A program made the translations under genes and the position numbers. From NCBI GenBank assembly GCA_003254905.1, contig QANU01065503.1, forward strand, positions 174,450-238,449: a stretch of DNA of 64,000 nt. Reading direction: 5' to 3'. Shown here piece by piece: positions 61,877 through 64,000 of this stretch. Each line of letters opens with the position of its first letter. The stretch's first letter is position 1. Under the pieces are notes generated by a model. It was not told the DNA's origin. It saw only the letters and a list, made by a program, of their open reading frames with translations, and ran no database searches. This DNA comes from Nissolia schottii (Eukaryota; Streptophyta; Magnoliopsida; Fabales; Fabaceae).

Positions 61877-64000
61877 CACTACTAAAAAAGTGCTAAATAT
61901 TGGCAAATTTTATGGGTGGATATATCTATCAAAGTTACTGATGGATTTTATGTGCTCAATCTGTCAGTAAACACCTTTTTTGGCTATGTAAAAGCTCAGT
62001 GTTACCGACCGTTAATGTATCAGTCGTAATTTTCGCCGGAATAATGTGGCGCCTACATATTACAGTCAAATATATCCGTTGGTAATCACTAAATAATTTA
62101 AAAAAATACAAAAAACAATTATCCGCCGGTAACAGATGATTTTTTTAATAAATTTAAGGTTAGGGTTTATTAAATTTTTTGTTTATCCTTTTTAATAAAC
62201 AATTACAATATAAACAATATAAACACATCACCAAAATTTGACAAACGACCAATGGGTATAACGAGTTATGAGAATTATGTGTAGACCAAACAAAATAGGT
62301 TTCCACGCTTAATTACCAAAATTTATCATACACAAACGATCGCGACAAGTAAATTAATAATTGACTATTGCACATGCTCAAAGCAATGGTGCATGTTTAA
62401 CTAAAGGCTAACACAATTGTTATAATTATTTTACCATAATATATGGGGGTTAGTCTATGTGTAAAAGGATGATAAAAGTGTACATAGACAATTTGAGATA
62501 GAATACATACATGTGATTGCTCTAGGATTGATACATTACTTTTTCTTATCGAAGAGGGTTTATTTAATCGTTCTAGTTATTCGTTTAAGCGTTAGGCTTT
62601 ACGGTTAAAAGTTTGTTTGTGGATATATTCGAATAGCAGCGGATTTATCTGCCAGTAATCAAATTTCATTGAGGAGGAGATTTCTTACACAAAAGAAATG
62701 ATATGTTTTGTTTTTGTTTTCTTATAAGTGGATTTGAGAAATTTACCAACATATTCATCTTCACGTAATGATGTCATCCTTAAATACACGAACTTTTTCT
62801 CCTTCCTCATATTTTTTACTCTCTCCACTTCCCTCATTTCCTAATCCATTGCCACTGACACCCCTGCCTCCTCGTTGTTGCCGCCACCAAAGCCACGACA
62901 CCCCTGCACTCGCATCACAGCCACCACACCCATGCCTCCTCGCCGCCACCACCACAGACGCCATCACGCCCTTACCTCCCCATCGTCTCCACCATCAAAG
63001 TCACCATCCCCCTGCCTCCCCCATCGAAGCCACCATTGATGCCACCACACCTCTGCCTCCCCGTCACCGCCACCACCACCCCTCGCCTCCCTGTTGCTAC
63101 CACCACTAAAGCAGCACACAACCACTGTAAGTCTTTTTCTTTTTCCTTTCTTTTATTTTATTTTGACTATTATTTATTTTGATTGTGAACTGGATGTGAT
63201 TATGTTTTGAGAGTCTTTTGTGTTATTGTAATTTTTGATCTGTGATTTAGGGGTATGGTCTTTTGATTTGGGTATAGTTTAGGGTTAGGATTTACATTAG
63301 GTTTAGGGTTATATGAGGGGTTAGGATTAAGTTTAAGGTTAAGGTTAGGGTTAAGGTTAGTGTTAGGGTCAGAATTATGTTTATGTTTATTTTTAAGGTT
63401 TGGGTTAGATTAAGGATCGGAGTTAATTTGTGTATTTATATTTCATTAACTTGTGTATATTTATGTTTTTTTTCAAGATATGACAAACAAAATGAGCCTC
63501 CAAGTGGACCTTTACCTCCACATTCAAAGGCACCTTTACCTCGACGTTCAGAGTCACATCCCTCACACTTATGGCCACCGTTTGTAGATGATTTTGGATC
63601 AAATCGCTCTCCTTGAAAGGATATATGGTCTCAATACACAGAGAGGGAATTGTTCACCACCAACAAATGATCCGCCTTCTTCAAAGTTTTAGGATTTTAT
63701 CGTGGATTGATCAATAATTGGCAATGGACAATTACCCATAGCCAAAGATGATCATTTGTGCAACAATAAGGAATCATCCACCGCTAGCAGATGATCAAGT
63801 CTACGTCGGTAGAGGGTTGGCCTCCGCCAGTGGATGACCAAGTCTTTAGCAATAGATAATGTCCATTGTAAGATCAAATTTGGTTTTATTTATTAGTCAT
63901 AGGGTAGAGAATCCATTGCCAAACAAATATGACCAATGTTAATTGAAGACTTTATGGTTTTTGTGATAAAGAAAGTGTTCCATTTTTTGAATTAATGTAT
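61877..64000. mobile_element. CACTA-like element of a second family, left part
   Basis: Begins CACTACTAAAAAAGTGC and is followed by subterminal words such as TTACCGACC, CCGTTGGTAA and CGCCGGTAAC. It differs from the CACTACAAGA family elsewhere in the window. Inside lie a C-rich stretch (about 62840-63120) encoding Pro/His/Thr-rich frames, degenerate telomere-like TTAGGG words (63285-63370), and a Pro-rich frame at 63377-63616. No right end appears before the window stops, so the element is partial or continues. No transposase domain was recognised. Confidence 0.5.
63285..63370. repeat. degenerate telomere-like repeat
   Basis: Successive GGTTAGGGTT / GGTTTAGGGTT words with spacing errors, in one orientation. 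Similar words occur at about 36580-36605 inside the other CACTA element. Confidence 0.6.

Noticed and set aside
62768-63109. Pro/His-rich 113-codon frame as a host gene
   Set aside because: Low-complexity CCACC repeats inside a CACTA-like element; no domain and no clear exon borders.
63285-63370. Real interstitial telomere
   Set aside because: The words are irregular and short, and they lie inside a transposon-like region, so a chromosome fusion point is not supported.

Overview
This window is nuclear DNA from a flowering plant. It has spliced genes with GT-AG introns, AT-rich intergenic sequence (about 65-70% A+T by eye), and many plant-type transposons of the CACTA, hAT, Mutator-like, Tourist, L1/RTE LINE and Ty1/copia groups. 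The protein families and transposon mix fit a dicot. A papilionoid legume is my best guess, but nothing here proves it. There is one 30-base assembly gap at 51845-51874.

Six host genes look whole. (1) A single-exon UDP-glucuronate 4-epimerase lies at 2965-4302 (+). (2) A nine-exon maspardin-type alpha/beta hydrolase lies at 8010-12636 (+). (3) A five-exon 40S ribosomal protein S13 (uS15) lies at 19797-21255 (-). (4) A four-exon leucine-rich-repeat receptor-like kinase lies at 26495-29715 (+); its kinase domain lacks the usual catalytic residues. (5) A two-exon DUF1442 protein lies at 45157-46139 (+). (6) A seven-exon organellar ICT1/YaeJ-type GGQ release factor lies at 49126-54090 (-); its 3.4 kb intron holds a LINE and the assembly gap. 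The genes are unrelated housekeeping or signalling genes, with no operon-like logic between them.

The spaces between genes are layered transposons. 0-2.3 kb: the end of a CACTA element, a Mutator-like end with four hairpins, and a possible MITE. 14-19 kb: a decayed L1-type LINE and a probable hAT element. 24-25.6 kb: a Mutator-like remnant and a MITE. 31-44 kb: a nested block made of a CACTA end, a second Mutator-like remnant, an L1 LINE split by a 2.9 kb CACTA element with clean CTT duplications, and a young but broken Ty1/copia element with AGATT duplications. 46.8-48.6 kb: two MITEs and a local duplication. 54.2-57.6 kb: an hAT element hosting a solo LTR, followed by a plant-mobile-domain transposon remnant. 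58.5-61.2 kb: exon pieces of two unrelated host genes (MO25-like and phototropin), followed by a repeat array. 61.9-64 kb: the left end of a different CACTA element.

The two observations most worth following are these. First, a recurring layout at 1.4, 24.3 and 33.6 kb, and in degraded form at 55.6 kb, puts about four short imperfect hairpins directly upstream of a TATA-box leader. The hairpin sequence differs completely between subfamilies while the layout stays the same. Second, the MO25/phototropin gene-fragment mosaic at 58.5-60.7 kb looks like transposon gene capture.
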